Shown here in pieces: positions 1 through 7,383 of a stretch of DNA of 64,000 nt (position 1 is the first letter of the stretch; the number at the start of each line of letters is the position of its first letter). The position numbers and the translations under genes were made by a program. This stretch comes from Streptomyces sp. A2-16 (lineage in GTDB: Bacteria > Actinomycetota > Actinomycetes > Streptomycetales > Streptomycetaceae). The notes beneath the pieces are model-generated. The model saw only the letters and a program-made list of their open reading frames with translations. It ran no database searches and was not told the origin of the DNA. The stretch spans positions 8,680,001 to 8,744,000 of the forward strand of contig NZ_CP063808.1 in the NCBI RefSeq assembly GCF_018128905.1. Reading direction: 5' to 3'.

Positions 1-364
1 TGATGGGGCTCAGGTCCGGGGTCTCGTCGCCGTTCTTGACGGCCGTACGGACGTTGGTCACGGCTGTGCCGAGGTTGTCGACGGCCTGGTTGACGTCGGC
101 GTTGTCGGTCTTGTCGCCGATCTCGTCGAGGTTCTGGTCGATGGAGGTGAGGGCCTCGTCGATCTGGGTGGGGTCGTTCGACGCGTTCTCGACGGCCTGC
201 TGGAGGTCGGTGACGCTGTCGGCGACGGCCTCGGCGGTCTGGACGCAGTCCAGGGCCTTGCTGACGGCGTCGCAGCCTGTGGTGAGGCCGACCGTGAGTC
301 CTACGGCGGCCACCGCTGCGGCGATGGTGACAAGGCGACTACGGCGGCGTCGGCTGGCGGCCAT
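1..364 (-). CDS. Putative lipoprotein (partial, runs off window start)
   Basis: The first 121 codons of a minus-strand gene are present; the C-terminus lies outside the window. The N-terminus is MAASRRRRSR followed by a hydrophobic stretch and a lipobox LTTGC (Cys at about residue 31), so it should be exported and lipid-anchored. The mature part is Asp/Asn/Val-rich and helical in character (repeated patterns such as DNADVNQAVDNL) with no recognised domain. Function unknown. Its position next to rph is common in Streptomyces as far as I recall. The ATG start gives the complete signal peptide. Confidence 0.75.
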   Translation of the reverse strand, partial: MAASRRRRSRLVTIAAAVAAVGLTVGLTTGCDAVSKALDCVQTAEAVADSVTDLQQAVENASNDPTQIDEALTSIDQNLDEIGDKTDNADVNQAVDNLGTAVTNVRTAVKNGDETPDLSPI

Positions 365-511
365 GGATCTGTTCCCTCCCTGTGGCAGGCCTCAGGAGGC
401 CCCCGTTGACTGGCCGGGCGCCCGTTGTGCACAGCGGGCGCCCGTACTCCCGAAGACGCCGGGACGGCCGGTCGGGTTGCGCGTACCGGCCCACCGTTCT
501 TGGCGGTCCCT

Positions 512-1249
512 TTACCTTTCGAGGACCGTATCAAGCGCCTTGCTCTGCAGGGCGGCGAGTTCGGAGCAGCCGAGGACGGCGAGGTCGAGGAGGGAGTTGA
601 GCTCGTCGCGGGCGAAGGGTTCGGCTTCGGCGGTGCCCTGGACCTCGACGAAGCGGCCGTCTCCGGTGCAGACGACGTTCATGTCGGTGTCGGCCTTGAC
701 GTCCTCCTCGTAGCGGAGGTCGAGCAGGGGGACTCCGCCGACGATGCCCACGGAGACCGCGCTGACGGTTCCGGTCAGGGGTTTGCGGCCGGCCTTGATC
801 AGCTTCTTGCCCTGGGCCCAGGAGACGGCGTCCGCCAGTGCCACGTAGGCGCCGGTGATGGCCGCGGTGCGGGTGCCGCCGTCGGCCTGGAGGACGTCGC
901 AGTCGAGGACGATGGTGTTCTCGCCGAGCGCCTTGTAGTCGATGACCGCGCGCAGGGAGCGACCGATGAGGCGGCTGATCTCGTGCGTGCGGCCGCCGAT
1001 CTTGCCGCGGACGGATTCGCGGTCGCCGCGGGTGTTGGTGGCGCGGGGCAGCATGGAGTACTCGGCGGTCACCCAGCCCTCGCCGCTGCCTTTGCGCCAG
1101 CGGGGGACGCCTTCGGTGACGGAGGCGGTGCAGAAGACCTTGGTGTCGCCGAAGGAGACGAGGACGGAGCCCTCGGCGTGCTTGCTCCAGCCGCGTTCGA
1201 TGGTGACAGGGCGGAGTTGTTCGGGGGTGCGGCCGTCGATTCGAGACAT
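512..1249 (-). CDS. rph: Ribonuclease PH
   Basis: A 245-aa phosphorolytic 3'-5' exoribonuclease that trims tRNA 3' ends with inorganic phosphate in the cytoplasm. It is full length for the family. The start MSRIDGRTPEQLRP is the conserved RNase PH N-terminus, so the longer in-frame ATG at 1312 was rejected; it would also begin inside a terminator hairpin. Conserved blocks are GGRTHEISRLIGRSLR at residues 85-100 and CDVLQADGGTRTA at 117-129, which holds the phosphate-binding Arg. It is convergent with nothing and is separated from the upstream PTS gene nagF by a strong hairpin. Confidence 0.97.
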   Translation of the reverse strand: MSRIDGRTPEQLRPVTIERGWSKHAEGSVLVSFGDTKVFCTASVTEGVPRWRKGSGEGWVTAEYSMLPRATNTRGDRESVRGKIGGRTHEISRLIGRSLRAVIDYKALGENTIVLDCDVLQADGGTRTAAITGAYVALADAVSWAQGKKLIKAGRKPLTGTVSAVSVGIVGGVPLLDLRYEEDVKADTDMNVVCTGDGRFVEVQGTAEAEPFARDELNSLLDLAVLGCSELAALQSKALDTVLER

Positions 1250-1274
1250 GGCGCCGAGCCTATCGGCACCAGGG

Positions 1275-1310
1275 GAAAGGGCCCCTCCCGCGGTGGGAAG
1301 GGGCCCTTTC
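1275..1310. terminator. Hairpin between nagF and rph
   Basis: GAAAGGGCCCCTCCC pairs with GGGAAGGGGCCCTTTC around a 5-nt loop with one bulge. It lies directly after the nagF stop and just before the rph start, so it most likely ends the nagF transcript. Confidence 0.75.
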
Positions 1311-1325
1311 AAGTGAACGGGTGGT

Positions 1326-1559
1326 TCACATCATGTCCTCGATCTCCGCGGCGATCGGGTCGGCGTCGGTGCCGATGACGACCTGGATCGCGGTGCCCAT
1401 CTTGACGACGCCGTGGGCGCCTGCGGCTTTGAGGGCGGCTTCGTCGACCTTGCCCGCGTCGACGACCTCGGTGCGCAGGCGGGTGATGCAGCCCTCGACC
1501 TCTTCGATGTTCTCGATGCCGCCGAGTCCGGCGACGATCTTCTCTGCCTTGGTGGCCAT
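1326..1559 (-). CDS. nagF: PTS GlcNAc/glucose-type EIIB component
   Basis: A 77-aa free-standing EIIB domain that passes phosphate from EIIA to the sugar carried by the IIC permease. The phosphorylated cysteine is in the GCITRLR motif (Cys24). ATKAEKIVAGLGG at the N-terminus is typical of EIIB of the glucose/N-acetylglucosamine family. It diverges from nagE1, with a DasR-type operator between them, and the two IIC permeases follow. This is the S. coelicolor nagF-nagE1-nagE2 arrangement as I recall it. The ATG was chosen because upstream codons in the frame carry no family similarity. Confidence 0.93.
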   Translation of the reverse strand: MATKAEKIVAGLGGIENIEEVEGCITRLRTEVVDAGKVDEAALKAAGAHGVVKMGTAIQVVIGTDADPIAAEIEDMM

Positions 1560-1650
1560 GTCGGTCTCCTCACGCACAGTTGGCCCAACTTCGCGAGCGA
1601 TTGCGCCGTACGTACCGAAAGATGACGTCACAGCAACCCAATCGTCCGTG

Positions 1651-1666
1651 ACTGGTCTACACCACC
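1651..1666. promoter_or_regulatory. Candidate DasR operator (dre) between nagF and nagE1
   Basis: ACTGGTCTACACCACC matches the dre consensus ACTGGTCTAGACCACT at 14 of 16 positions. It sits in the divergent nagF/nagE1 promoter region. DasR is the GntR-family GlcNAc regulator of Streptomyces, so repression released by GlcNAc-derived phosphosugars is expected. The site is seen; the binding is inferred. Confidence 0.8.
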
Positions 1667-1686
1667 TGACAGGCGGTCGCCAACTC

Positions 1687-2991
1687 ATGAGCCAGCCCTC
1701 AAGCGCCGAGACCGAGGTCTCTCCCGCGCGCCGACGGTGGCAGTCGGCGTTCCAGGGACTGCAGAAGATGGGCCGCAGTCTGCAGCTGCCCATCGCCGTG
1801 CTGCCGGCCGCGGGCATCCTCAACCGGCTGGGCCAGCCGGATGTGTTCGGGGACGACGGCCTGGGGTGGACGAACGTCTCCAAGGTGATGGCGGGAGCGG
1901 GCGGTGCGCTGCTCGACGGTTCGCTGGGGCTGCCGCTGCTGTTCTGCGTGGGTGTGTCGATCGGGATGGCGAAGAAGTCTGACGGGTCGACGGCGCTGGC
2001 CGCGGTGGCCGGATTCCTGGTCTATTTCTCGGTGTTGCGGCAGTTTCCGGAGGACTGTCCGAGCGGGTCGACGACCGTGCAGGGCATCGGGTGCCAGGCG
2101 ACGGTGGACCACACGGTGGTGTCGTTCACCTATCAGAACCCGGGGGTGTTCGGCGGCATCGTGATGGGGCTGCTGACGGCGTTCTTCTGGCAGCGGTACC
2201 ACCGCACCAAGTTGGTGGACTGGCTCGGGTTCTTCAACGGGCGGCGGCTGGTGCCGATCATCATGGCGTTCGTGGCGATCGCCTTCGCGGCGCTGTGTCT
2301 GTGGGTGTGGCCGCCGATCGGGAACGGGCTGGAGAACTTCAGCGACTGGCTGAAGGGCGCGGGGTCGTGGGGTGCGGGGCTGTTCGGTGTCGCGAACCGG
2401 GCGTTGCTGGTGATCGGTCTGCACCAGTTCCTGAACGTGCCCATCTGGTTCCAGTTCGGGACGTACACCAAGCCTGACGGCTCCCAGGTGCACGGTGACA
2501 TCAACATGTTCCTGGCGGGCGATCCGAACGCGGGGCAGTTCACCTCGGGGTTCTTCCCGATCATGATGTTCGCGCTGCCGGCCGCCGCGCTGGCGATCAC
2601 GCACTGCGCGAAGCCGGCCCGCCGCAAGGAGGTGGGCGGTCTGATGCTCTCGGTGGCCCTGACCTCTTTCGTGACGGGGATCACCGAGCCGATCGAGTAC
2701 TCGTTCCTGTTCATCGCGCCGCTGTTGTACGTGGTGCACGCGGTGCTGACGGGTGTGTCGATGGCGGTGACGTGGGGGCTCGGGGTGCACGACGGATTCA
2801 GTTTCTCGGCCGGGCTCATCGACTACGTCATCAACTGGAATCTGGCGACGAAGCCGTGGGCGATCATCCCGATCGGCCTGTGCTTCGCGGCCGTCTACTA
2901 CGCGATCTTCCGGTTCGCCATCACCAGGTTCGACCTGAAGACGCCGGGCAGGGAGCCCGAGGAGGAGGTCGAGGACGTCACCAAGCTGTAG
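1687..2991 (+). CDS. nagE1: PTS GlcNAc-type EIIC permease (paralogue 1)
   Basis: A 434-aa integral membrane EIIC transporter of the glucose/GlcNAc PTS family, lacking fused IIB or IIA domains. It has about ten hydrophobic segments, the family N-terminal pattern LQKMGRSLQLPIAVLPAAG, and the substrate-site block GITEPIEYSFLF (Glu at about residue 334). The start is the ATG of MSQPSSAETE; the in-frame upstream ORF runs through the intergenic dre region and is not protein-like. It is about 60% similar by eye to the next gene. In S. coelicolor the first permease is the less essential one, and which sugar it prefers here cannot be read from sequence. Confidence 0.9.
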   Translation: MSQPSSAETEVSPARRRWQSAFQGLQKMGRSLQLPIAVLPAAGILNRLGQPDVFGDDGLGWTNVSKVMAGAGGALLDGSLGLPLLFCVGVSIGMAKKSDGSTALAAVAGFLVYFSVLRQFPEDCPSGSTTVQGIGCQATVDHTVVSFTYQNPGVFGGIVMGLLTAFFWQRYHRTKLVDWLGFFNGRRLVPIIMAFVAIAFAALCLWVWPPIGNGLENFSDWLKGAGSWGAGLFGVANRALLVIGLHQFLNVPIWFQFGTYTKPDGSQVHGDINMFLAGDPNAGQFTSGFFPIMMFALPAAALAITHCAKPARRKEVGGLMLSVALTSFVTGITEPIEYSFLFIAPLLYVVHAVLTGVSMAVTWGLGVHDGFSFSAGLIDYVINWNLATKPWAIIPIGLCFAAVYYAIFRFAITRFDLKTPGREPEEEVEDVTKL

Positions 2992-3020
2992 TCCTCCGGT
3001 TGCAGAACTGACGGGTTCCT

Positions 3021-3094
3021 TATAACGCCCCCATCGTGTACAACAGGTCTACACCACTGAGTGGTGTAGACCACCACCCGATGGAGGAAGCGTT
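3021..3094 (+). promoter_or_regulatory. nagE2 promoter region with two adjacent dre sites and strong RBS
   Basis: A TATAAC -10-like hexamer at 3021-3026 (possible -35 TTGCAG at 3000-3005, 15-bp spacing, short) is followed by two nearly abutting dre-like palindromes: ACAGGTCTACACCACT at 3043-3058 and AGTGGTGTAGACCACC at 3060-3075. GGAGGAAG at 3083-3090 is a strong ribosome binding site for the ATG at 3095. Two operators just downstream of the start of transcription suggest roadblock-type repression by DasR. Confidence 0.75.
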
Positions 3095-4345
3095 ATGAGC
3101 ACCGCCACCGAGACGGCGGCCCCCGCCAAGAAGCGGGGATCCGGTCTTTTCCAGGGCCTGCAGAAGGTCGGCCGAAGCCTGCAGCTCCCGATCGCCGTGT
3201 TGCCGGCGGCGGGGCTCTTGCTCCGGTTCGGCCAGCCCGATGTGTTCGGCAAGGACGGCTTCGGCTGGGACAAGGTCGCGTCCGTGTTCGCCACCGCCGG
3301 TGGCGCGATCTTCGACAATCTGCCGATGCTGTTCTGTATCGGCGTCGCGATCGGCTTCGCCAAGAAGTCCGACGGCTCGACCGCACTGGCGGCCCTGGTC
3401 GGCTTCCTGGTGTACAGCAACGTCCTCAAGGCGTTCCCGGTCACCGAGGCGAAGGTCCAGGCCGGCGCCGACATAGCCGCGACCTACAACAACCCCGGCG
3501 TCCTCGGCGGCATCCTGATGGGGCTGCTGTCGGCCGTGCTGTGGCAGCGCTTCCACCGCACCAAGCTGGTGGACTGGCTCGGGTTCTTCAACGGCCGCCG
3601 CCTGGTGCCGATCATCATGGCCTTCGTCGGCACCCTCATGGGCGTCTTCTTCGGGCTGGTCTGGGAGCCGATCGGTGAGGTCATCTCCGACTTCGGTGAG
3701 TGGATGACCGGTCTCGGCGCCGTCGGTGCGGGACTGTTCGGCCTGATCAACCGCGCGCTGATCCCCATCGGCATGCACCAGTTCGTGAACACCGTCTCCT
3801 GGTTCCAGCTCGGCGACTTCAAGGACGCGACGGGCACCATCGTCCACGGCGACCTGAACCGCTTCTTCGCCGGCGACCCGACGGCCGGCCAGTTCATGTC
3901 CGGCTTCTTCCCGATCATGATGTTCGGTCTGCCGGCCGCCGCGATCGCGATCGCCCACTCCGCCCGCCCCGAGCGCCGCAAGGCCGTGATGGGCATGATG
4001 ATCTCGCTCGCGCTGACCTCCTTCGTGACCGGTGTGACCGAGCCGATCGAGTTCTCGTTCATGTTCATCGCGCCGGTGCTGTACGCGATCCACGCGGTCC
4101 TGACCGCCGTCTCCATGGCGGTGACCTGGGCGCTGGGCGTCCACGCGGGCTTCACCTTCTCCGCGGGCGTCATCGACTACGGGCTGAACTGGAACCTGGC
4201 CACCAAGCCATGGCTGATCATCCCGATCGGCCTGGTCTTCGGCGCCATCTACTACGTCGTCTTCCGCTTCGCCATCGTCAAGTTCAACCTCCCCACCCCG
4301 GGCCGCGAGCCCGAGGAAGAGGTCGAGGACCTCACCAAGGCGTAG
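3095..4345 (+). CDS. nagE2: PTS GlcNAc-specific EIIC permease (paralogue 2)
   Basis: A 416-aa EIIC membrane permease that imports N-acetylglucosamine while EIIB (NagF) phosphorylates it. It has the same family signatures as nagE1: LQKVGRSLQLPIAVLPAAG near the N-terminus, LVDWLGFFNGRRLVPIIMAF in the middle, and GVTEPIEFSFMF at about residues 313-324. It is preceded by two tandem dre-like sites and a near-perfect Shine-Dalgarno, so it is probably the main GlcNAc-induced permease, as nagE2 is in S. coelicolor. A strong hairpin follows the stop codon. Confidence 0.93.
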   Translation: MSTATETAAPAKKRGSGLFQGLQKVGRSLQLPIAVLPAAGLLLRFGQPDVFGKDGFGWDKVASVFATAGGAIFDNLPMLFCIGVAIGFAKKSDGSTALAALVGFLVYSNVLKAFPVTEAKVQAGADIAATYNNPGVLGGILMGLLSAVLWQRFHRTKLVDWLGFFNGRRLVPIIMAFVGTLMGVFFGLVWEPIGEVISDFGEWMTGLGAVGAGLFGLINRALIPIGMHQFVNTVSWFQLGDFKDATGTIVHGDLNRFFAGDPTAGQFMSGFFPIMMFGLPAAAIAIAHSARPERRKAVMGMMISLALTSFVTGVTEPIEFSFMFIAPVLYAIHAVLTAVSMAVTWALGVHAGFTFSAGVIDYGLNWNLATKPWLIIPIGLVFGAIYYVVFRFAIVKFNLPTPGREPEEEVEDLTKA

Positions 4346-4363
4346 GCCGGCCGTACGGCATGC

Positions 4364-4401
4364 GAAGGCCCCCGGAGCCCTGAACCGCTCCGGGGGCCTT
4401 C
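4364..4401. terminator. Terminator shared by nagE2 and the convergent MBL gene
   Basis: A 15-bp perfect stem, GAAGGCCCCCGGAGC paired with GCTCCGGGGGCCTTC, separated by 8 nt. It lies between the stop codons of two convergent genes and probably works in both directions. Confidence 0.85.
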
Positions 4402-4416
4402 GGCATGTCGCAGGGG

Positions 4417-5169
4417 CTAGATGTCGTACGACACCCTCGGCGCCGCCAGGGACACCGGGCCGTCGAACACCGCGCGCGCGTCGGCGAGGTTGACCTGCGG
4501 GTCGGTCCACGGGGGGATGTGGGTGAGGACCAGGCGGCGGGCTCCTGCCCGGGTCGCCGTCTCACCCGCCTCGCGGCCGTTGAGGTGCAGGTCGGGGATG
4601 TTCTCCTTGCCGTGCGTGAAGGCGGCCTCGCACAGGAACAGGTCGGTGTCGCGGGCCAGTTCGGTCAACGCCCCGCTCAGCCCCGTGTCGCCGGAGTAGG
4701 TCAGCGACTTGCCGCCGTGCTCGACGCGGATGCCGTACGCCTCGACCGGGTGCGCCACGCGCTCGGTGTGGACCGTGAACGGCCCGATGTCGAAGGTGGA
4801 CGGCTTGACCGTGTGGAAGTCGAAGACCTCGCTCATGGAGGAGGCCGTGGGGGTGTCGGCGTAGGCCGTGGTCAGACGGTGCTCGGTGCCTTCGGGGCCG
4901 TAGACCGGGATGGGGTCGCAGCGGCCGCCGTCGTGGCGGTAGTAGCGCGCGACGAAGTACGCGCACATGTCGATGCAGTGGTCGGCGTGCAGATGGCTGA
5001 GGAAGATCGCGTCGAGGTCGTAGAGACCGCAGTGGCGCTGCAGCTCGCCAAGGGCACCGTTGCCCATGTCGAGAAGCAGCCGGAAGCCGTCGGCCTCGAC
5101 GAGGTAGCTCGAGCAGGCCGATTCCGCGGACGGGAACGACCCCGAGCAGCCGACGACGGTGAGCTTCAT
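4417..5169 (-). CDS. MBL-fold metallo-hydrolase (RNase Z-like)
   Basis: A 250-aa metallo-beta-lactamase-fold protein of the RNase Z/cyclic phosphodiesterase group. The zinc-binding motif SHLHADHCID is at residues 58-67, a GDTGLS block supplies the later Asp ligand, and a C-terminal THIPPW holds the last His. The start MKLTVVGCSGSFP is the standard family start; the longer ORF adds low-complexity residues only. The substrate is not determinable: a tRNA 3'-processing or phosphodiesterase role is possible, but the long flexible exosite arm of true RNase Z is not evident. It is convergent with nagE2. Confidence 0.85.
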   Translation of the reverse strand: MKLTVVGCSGSFPSAESACSSYLVEADGFRLLLDMGNGALGELQRHCGLYDLDAIFLSHLHADHCIDMCAYFVARYYRHDGGRCDPIPVYGPEGTEHRLTTAYADTPTASSMSEVFDFHTVKPSTFDIGPFTVHTERVAHPVEAYGIRVEHGGKSLTYSGDTGLSGALTELARDTDLFLCEAAFTHGKENIPDLHLNGREAGETATRAGARRLVLTHIPPWTDPQVNLADARAVFDGPVSLAAPRVSYDI

Positions 5170-5402
5170 GAAACAGAAACCTCCGCTGGCGGGACTTTTC
5201 TGGGATAGAGACGGGGGTCGTGCGGTCCGTCGAGCGTAAGGCGCAAAACCTCCGGTCGCTCCTCCGCCAAGGGCTGTTGTGGGGGAACTCACCTGTGGTG
5301 TCACCGGTTCGGCTGGACCAGGGGCGCGTGAGGAGTGAGAGAGGGATCACGGGTTCCACAGAGGGCGCGCGGGGCAGATCGCGCGCCGGTAACGTCGTCC
5401 TC

Positions 5403-5852
5403 ATGGACACGTCCTGGTGGCTCGCGCTCGCCGCAGTCGTGCTGCTCGCGCTGGTCGCCACGCTGGTGGACGGGTGGGGGCGGGGGCATCGGCCCCGAGG
5501 GCGTGCGGACCGCTCGACTCGGCCGGCCGGGCGTACGGGGCTGCGGCCGCGGCCCGCGGAGATCTGGTGGGCGAACGTGCCGTACGAGGACGGGCCCGGT
5601 GGCAAGGACAGGCCCTGTCTGGTGCTCCTGGTGCGCGGCGAGCGGGTGACGGTCGCGAAGATCACCAGCAAGTACCACGACGAGCGGACCGGGGTGATCC
5701 CGTTGCCGCCGGGTGCCGTCGGCGATGCCCGGGGGCGGGCCAGCTTCCTGGAGACGGACGAGCTGCGGGAGGTGCCGGTGCGGGACTTCCGGCGGAAGGC
5801 GGGTGTGGTGGACCCGGTCCTGTGGGACCAGGTCCGTCACCTGGCGACCTAG
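5403..5852 (+). CDS. Membrane-tethered PemK/MazF-like protein
   Basis: A 149-aa protein with one N-terminal transmembrane helix (residues 4-24, WWLALAAVVLLALVATL) followed by a basic linker and a PemK/MazF-like beta-barrel domain. The domain contains RPAEIWWANVPY, RPCLVLLV and a C-terminal LRDF-type end. MazF toxins are mRNA interferases, but no antitoxin gene adjoins this one and the membrane helix is unusual, so toxin activity is doubtful. A TAACGT hexamer at 5390-5395 lies 7 nt before the ATG, suggesting a leaderless transcript. It is convergent with cysM, with only 4 nt between stops. Confidence 0.8.
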   Translation: MDTSWWLALAAVVLLALVATLVDGWGRGHRPRGRADRSTRPAGRTGLRPRPAEIWWANVPYEDGPGGKDRPCLVLLVRGERVTVAKITSKYHDERTGVIPLPPGAVGDARGRASFLETDELREVPVRDFRRKAGVVDPVLWDQVRHLAT

Positions 5853-5856
5853 CGGG

Positions 5857-6807
5857 TCAGGCCCAGAGCTGGCCCTGCAGCGTCGCGATCGCTTCCTCCG
5901 TCGTGGCCGCCGTGTAGACGCCGGTTGACAGGTACTTCCAGCCGCCGTCGGCCACGACGAAGGCGATGTCGGCGGACTCCCCCGCCTTGAGCGCCTTGTT
6001 GCCGACGCCGATCGCCGCGTGCAGGGCGGCGCCCGTGGAGACGCCCGCGAAGATGCCCTCCTGCTGGAGGAGCTCACGGGTGCGGGTGACCGCGTCGGCC
6101 GAGCCGACCGAGAAGCGGGTGGTGAGGACGGAGGAGTCGTAGAGCTCGGGCACGAAGCCCTCGTCGAGGTTCCTGAGCCCGTACACCAGGTCGTCGTAGC
6201 GCGGTTCCGCGGCGACGATCTTCACGTCCGGCTTGTGCTCGCGCAGGTAGCGGCCGACGCCCATGAGGGTGCCGGTGGTGCCGAGGCCCGCGACGAAGTG
6301 CGTGATCGAGGGGAGGTCGGCGAGGATCTCCGGGCCGGTGGTCGCGTAGTGGGCGCCCGCGTTGTCGGGGTTGCCGTACTGGTAGAGCATCACCCAGTCG
6401 GGGTGCTCCGCGGACAGCTCCTTGGCGACCCGTACGGCGGTGTTGGAGCCGCCCGCTGCGGGGGACGAGATGATCTCGGCGCCCCACATGGCGAGCAGGT
6501 CCCGGCGCTCCTGCGAGGTGTTCTCGGGCATCACGCAGACGATCCGGTAGCCCTTGAGCTTGGCGGCCATGGCCAGCGAGATGCCGGTGTTGCCGGAGGT
6601 GGGCTCCAGGATGGTGCAGCCGGGGGTGAGGCGGCCGTCCTTCTCCGCCTGCTCGATCATGTGCAGGGCGGGGCGGTCCTTGACCGAGCCGGTGGGGTTG
6701 CGGTCCTCGAGCTTGGCCCAGATGCGTACGTCGGCGGACGGCGAGAGCCGCGGCAGGCGCACCAGAGGGGTGTTGCCCACCGCGGCCAGCGGGGAGTCGT
6801 AACGCAT
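5857..6807 (-). CDS. cysM: CysO-dependent cysteine synthase
   Basis: A 316-aa PLP enzyme of the cysteine synthase family. The PLP lysine is Lys43 in PTGSVKDRPA, the substrate loop is TSGNTG at 70-75 and the phosphate-binding loop is GTTGT near 176. It lies 6 nt after cysO and in the same operon as a JAMM protease. This is the gene set of the Mycobacterium tuberculosis Mec-CysO-CysM pathway, in which O-phosphoserine and thiocarboxylated CysO give cysteine. Assignment to CysM rather than CysK rests on that context. Cytoplasmic. Confidence 0.93.
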   Translation of the reverse strand: MRYDSPLAAVGNTPLVRLPRLSPSADVRIWAKLEDRNPTGSVKDRPALHMIEQAEKDGRLTPGCTILEPTSGNTGISLAMAAKLKGYRIVCVMPENTSQERRDLLAMWGAEIISSPAAGGSNTAVRVAKELSAEHPDWVMLYQYGNPDNAGAHYATTGPEILADLPSITHFVAGLGTTGTLMGVGRYLREHKPDVKIVAAEPRYDDLVYGLRNLDEGFVPELYDSSVLTTRFSVGSADAVTRTRELLQQEGIFAGVSTGAALHAAIGVGNKALKAGESADIAFVVADGGWKYLSTGVYTAATTEEAIATLQGQLWA

Positions 6808-6813
6808 CGACGA

Positions 6814-7092
6814 TCAGGCCATGCCGCCGGCCACGGCCGGCAGGATCGTGACGTTGTCGCCGTCGGTGAGCTTGGTGTTGATGCCGTCGAGGAAGCGGAC
6901 GTCCTCGTCGTTCAGGTAGACGTTGACGAAGCGGCGCAGCTCGCCGCCGTCCACGATGCGGGCCTGGACGCCCGCATGCCGGGTCTCGAGGTCGGCGAAG
7001 AGCTCGGCGAGGGTGTTCCCGGTGCCCTCCACCGCCTTCTGGCCGTCGGTGTAGGTGCGGAGGATGGTCGGGATGCGGACCTCGATGGCCAT
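6814..7092 (-). CDS. cysO: Sulfur-carrier protein CysO (MoaD/ThiS fold)
   Basis: A 92-aa ubiquitin-like sulfur carrier that delivers sulfide as a C-terminal thiocarboxylate to CysM. The family C-terminus normally ends in Gly-Gly; here it ends AGGMA, so two residues must be removed to expose Gly90. The JAMM protease gene lies in the same operon and is the obvious candidate. AGGAGCC upstream gives a good RBS for the ATG at 7092. A Cys-containing leader ORF lies upstream, pointing to regulation by cysteine supply. Confidence 0.93.
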   Translation of the reverse strand: MAIEVRIPTILRTYTDGQKAVEGTGNTLAELFADLETRHAGVQARIVDGGELRRFVNVYLNDEDVRFLDGINTKLTDGDNVTILPAVAGGMA

Positions 7093-7208
7093 GGCTCAGG
7101 GCTCCTGTCGGATGGTGTCTGGTCGGTGGGCGCGCGGCAGCGCTGGTACAGCAGGTCGTGCATGTGTGGCGCGCCGCGGCTCACGGCCGTGCGGCGGCAG
7201 GGGCAGCG

Positions 7209-7304
7209 TCAACAGATGGCGCTGGCGAGCCTGCACAGGTCGACGTGCAGCCGCGCCACGAGCAGGGCGCCCGGCGTCTTCTCGCTCACGTCGTTAGAAA
7301 CCAT
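7209..7304 (-). CDS. Very small leader peptide upstream of cysO
   Basis: A 31-codon ORF starting MVSNDVSEK and ending ARLHVDLCRLASAIC. The tail matches the pattern LxxRxHVDLxRxxSAxC that I recall from actinobacterial ORFs annotated as 'putative leader peptide' before sulfur and cysteine genes. It has two cysteine codons, one of them the last codon before TGA. It lies 116 nt upstream of cysO on the same strand, so ribosome stalling on Cys codons could control cysO-cysM. The -10-like TACGAT (complement of 7311-7316) ends 6 nt before the ATG and no Shine-Dalgarno is visible, so it is probably translated from a leaderless mRNA. Confidence 0.8.
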   Translation of the reverse strand: MVSNDVSEKTPGALLVARLHVDLCRLASAIC

Positions 7305-7310
7305 GGGCTC

Positions 7311-7316
7311 ATCGTA
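7311..7316 (-). promoter_or_regulatory. -10 element of the cysO leader transcript
   Basis: TACGAT on the minus strand, ending 6 nt before the leader ATG. Transcription would start at or within a base or two of the A of ATG. No convincing -35 was found. Confidence 0.5.
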
Positions 7317-7383
7317 TCGATTCCCGGCCGGGGTCCCGGAGTGTGATCTCGCATGCTGGATGAATTCTGACCGAACTGTGAGA

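Noticed and set aside
425..1378. Long plus-strand open frame opposite rph
   Set aside because: It is antisense to a certain RNase PH gene; its composition (runs of G, A, V, D) is the mirror of high-GC codon bias and has no domain.
3020..4510. 496-aa minus-strand ORF opposite nagE2
   Set aside because: Shadow of nagE2: Arg/Asp/Glu/His-rich, no family, no RBS, and the real gene has strong homology.
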